From Flavobacteriales bacterium (GTDB taxonomy: Bacteria > Bacteroidota > Bacteroidia > Flavobacteriales_D > Crocinitomicaceae), in assembly GCA_947496835.1 (NCBI GenBank), contig CANMFV010000097.1, positions 1 through 5,134 of the forward strand: 5,134 nt of DNA, read 5' to 3'. The position numbers and the translations under genes are program-made. Of this stretch, positions 4,996 to 5,134 are shown piece by piece. Under the pieces are notes generated by a model that worked only from the letters and a program-made list of their open reading frames with translations, had not been told where the DNA came from and made no database searches. Within the stretch, counting starts at the first letter, position 1. The number at the start of each line of letters is the position of its first letter.

Positions 4996-5009
4996 TACCC
5001 TAATGGGTA
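4996..5009. promoter_or_regulatory. Operator O3 of the hipB-type gene
   Basis: TACCC TAAT GGGTA has perfect 5+5 arms with a different spacer from O1 and O2. That shows the arms, and not the spacer, are what is conserved. It is 41 bases from O2 and ends five bases before the ATG. Binding here would cover the transcription start. Confidence 0.7.
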
Positions 5010-5014
5010 TAAAT

Positions 5015-5134
5015 ATGAATACTTCTATCGCAACTTTTATAAAAGCAAAAAGAAAACAACTGAAGCTTACGCAACCTCAATTGGCAGAAAAAGCTGGTGT
5101 TGGAATTCGTTTTGTGCGGGAATTAGAGCAAGGG
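5015..5134 (+). CDS. hipB: HipB-type (y4mF family) XRE transcriptional regulator, antitoxin, 5' part
   Basis: 40 codons are visible from the ATG at 5015; the window edge cuts the gene. Residues 5-13 form a first basic helix (IATFIKAKR). LTQPQLAEKAGVGIRFVREL (18-37) is a classic XRE/Cro helix-turn-helix, with LTQ and the recognition helix VGIRFVRELEQG. The wording AGVGIRFVRELEQG is typical of the y4mF/HipB group, which pairs with HipA-type Ser/Thr kinase toxins. Full-length members have about 65-75 residues. In such modules the antitoxin binds DNA and represses its own operon, which fits the three operators upstream. The toxin gene is expected just downstream but is not in the window, so the pairing is inference. 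There is no Shine-Dalgarno sequence, as is usual in Bacteroidota. Confidence 0.85.
   Translation, partial: MNTSIATFIKAKRKQLKLTQPQLAEKAGVGIRFVRELEQG

Overview
The window reads as a piece of a Bacteroidota chromosome, probably from the Flavobacteriales. Starts lack a Shine-Dalgarno sequence, coding DNA is mostly 35-45% GC, and several starts are preceded by the Bacteroidota -7 promoter element TAnnTTTG. The gene families also fit: a TlpA-type thioredoxin with a signal peptide, a YigZ/IMPACT protein, and a y4mF/HipB-type regulator. The order-level placement is inference.

Bases 1-4481 look like ordinary core chromosome. On the minus strand, transcribed leftwards, are a gamma-carbonic-anhydrase-family gene (1213-1737) and then an Xaa-Pro aminopeptidase (1-1072, cut by the window edge). 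The 140-base gap between them holds a nested inverted-repeat structure and a terminator-like hairpin. Diverging from the carbonic anhydrase is a plus-strand gene (1848-2978) for a membrane-anchored protein with lytic-transglycosylase-like motifs. It converges on, and overlaps by 11 bases, a minus-strand yigZ-like gene (2968-3549, GTG start preferred). A divergent 170-base promoter region follows, then a secreted TlpA-like thioredoxin gene (3723-4481). These genes are not an obvious single pathway. They are a housekeeping mix of peptide turnover, metal-dependent hydration, cell-wall remodelling and extracytoplasmic thiol redox.

Bases 4482-5134 look like accessory DNA with a visible junction at about 4624-4645. 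Left of it is the 3' end of a minus-strand gene that has lost its 5' part. Right of it is the 3' end of a plus-strand gene, with no Met codon in 77 residues, whose sequence resembles the C-terminal domain of Bacteroidota HsdR_N-type restriction endonucleases. Hand-counted GC falls from about 39% to about 30% across the junction. Beyond it lies the start of a hipB-type antitoxin/repressor gene (5015 to the window end). Three copies of the palindrome TACCC-N4-GGGTA, spaced 40 and 41 bases apart, bracket its -7 element. The most interesting content is therefore at the right end: a decayed restriction relic beside a HipB-type toxin-antitoxin module with a well-formed triple operator. The toxin itself would lie outside this window.
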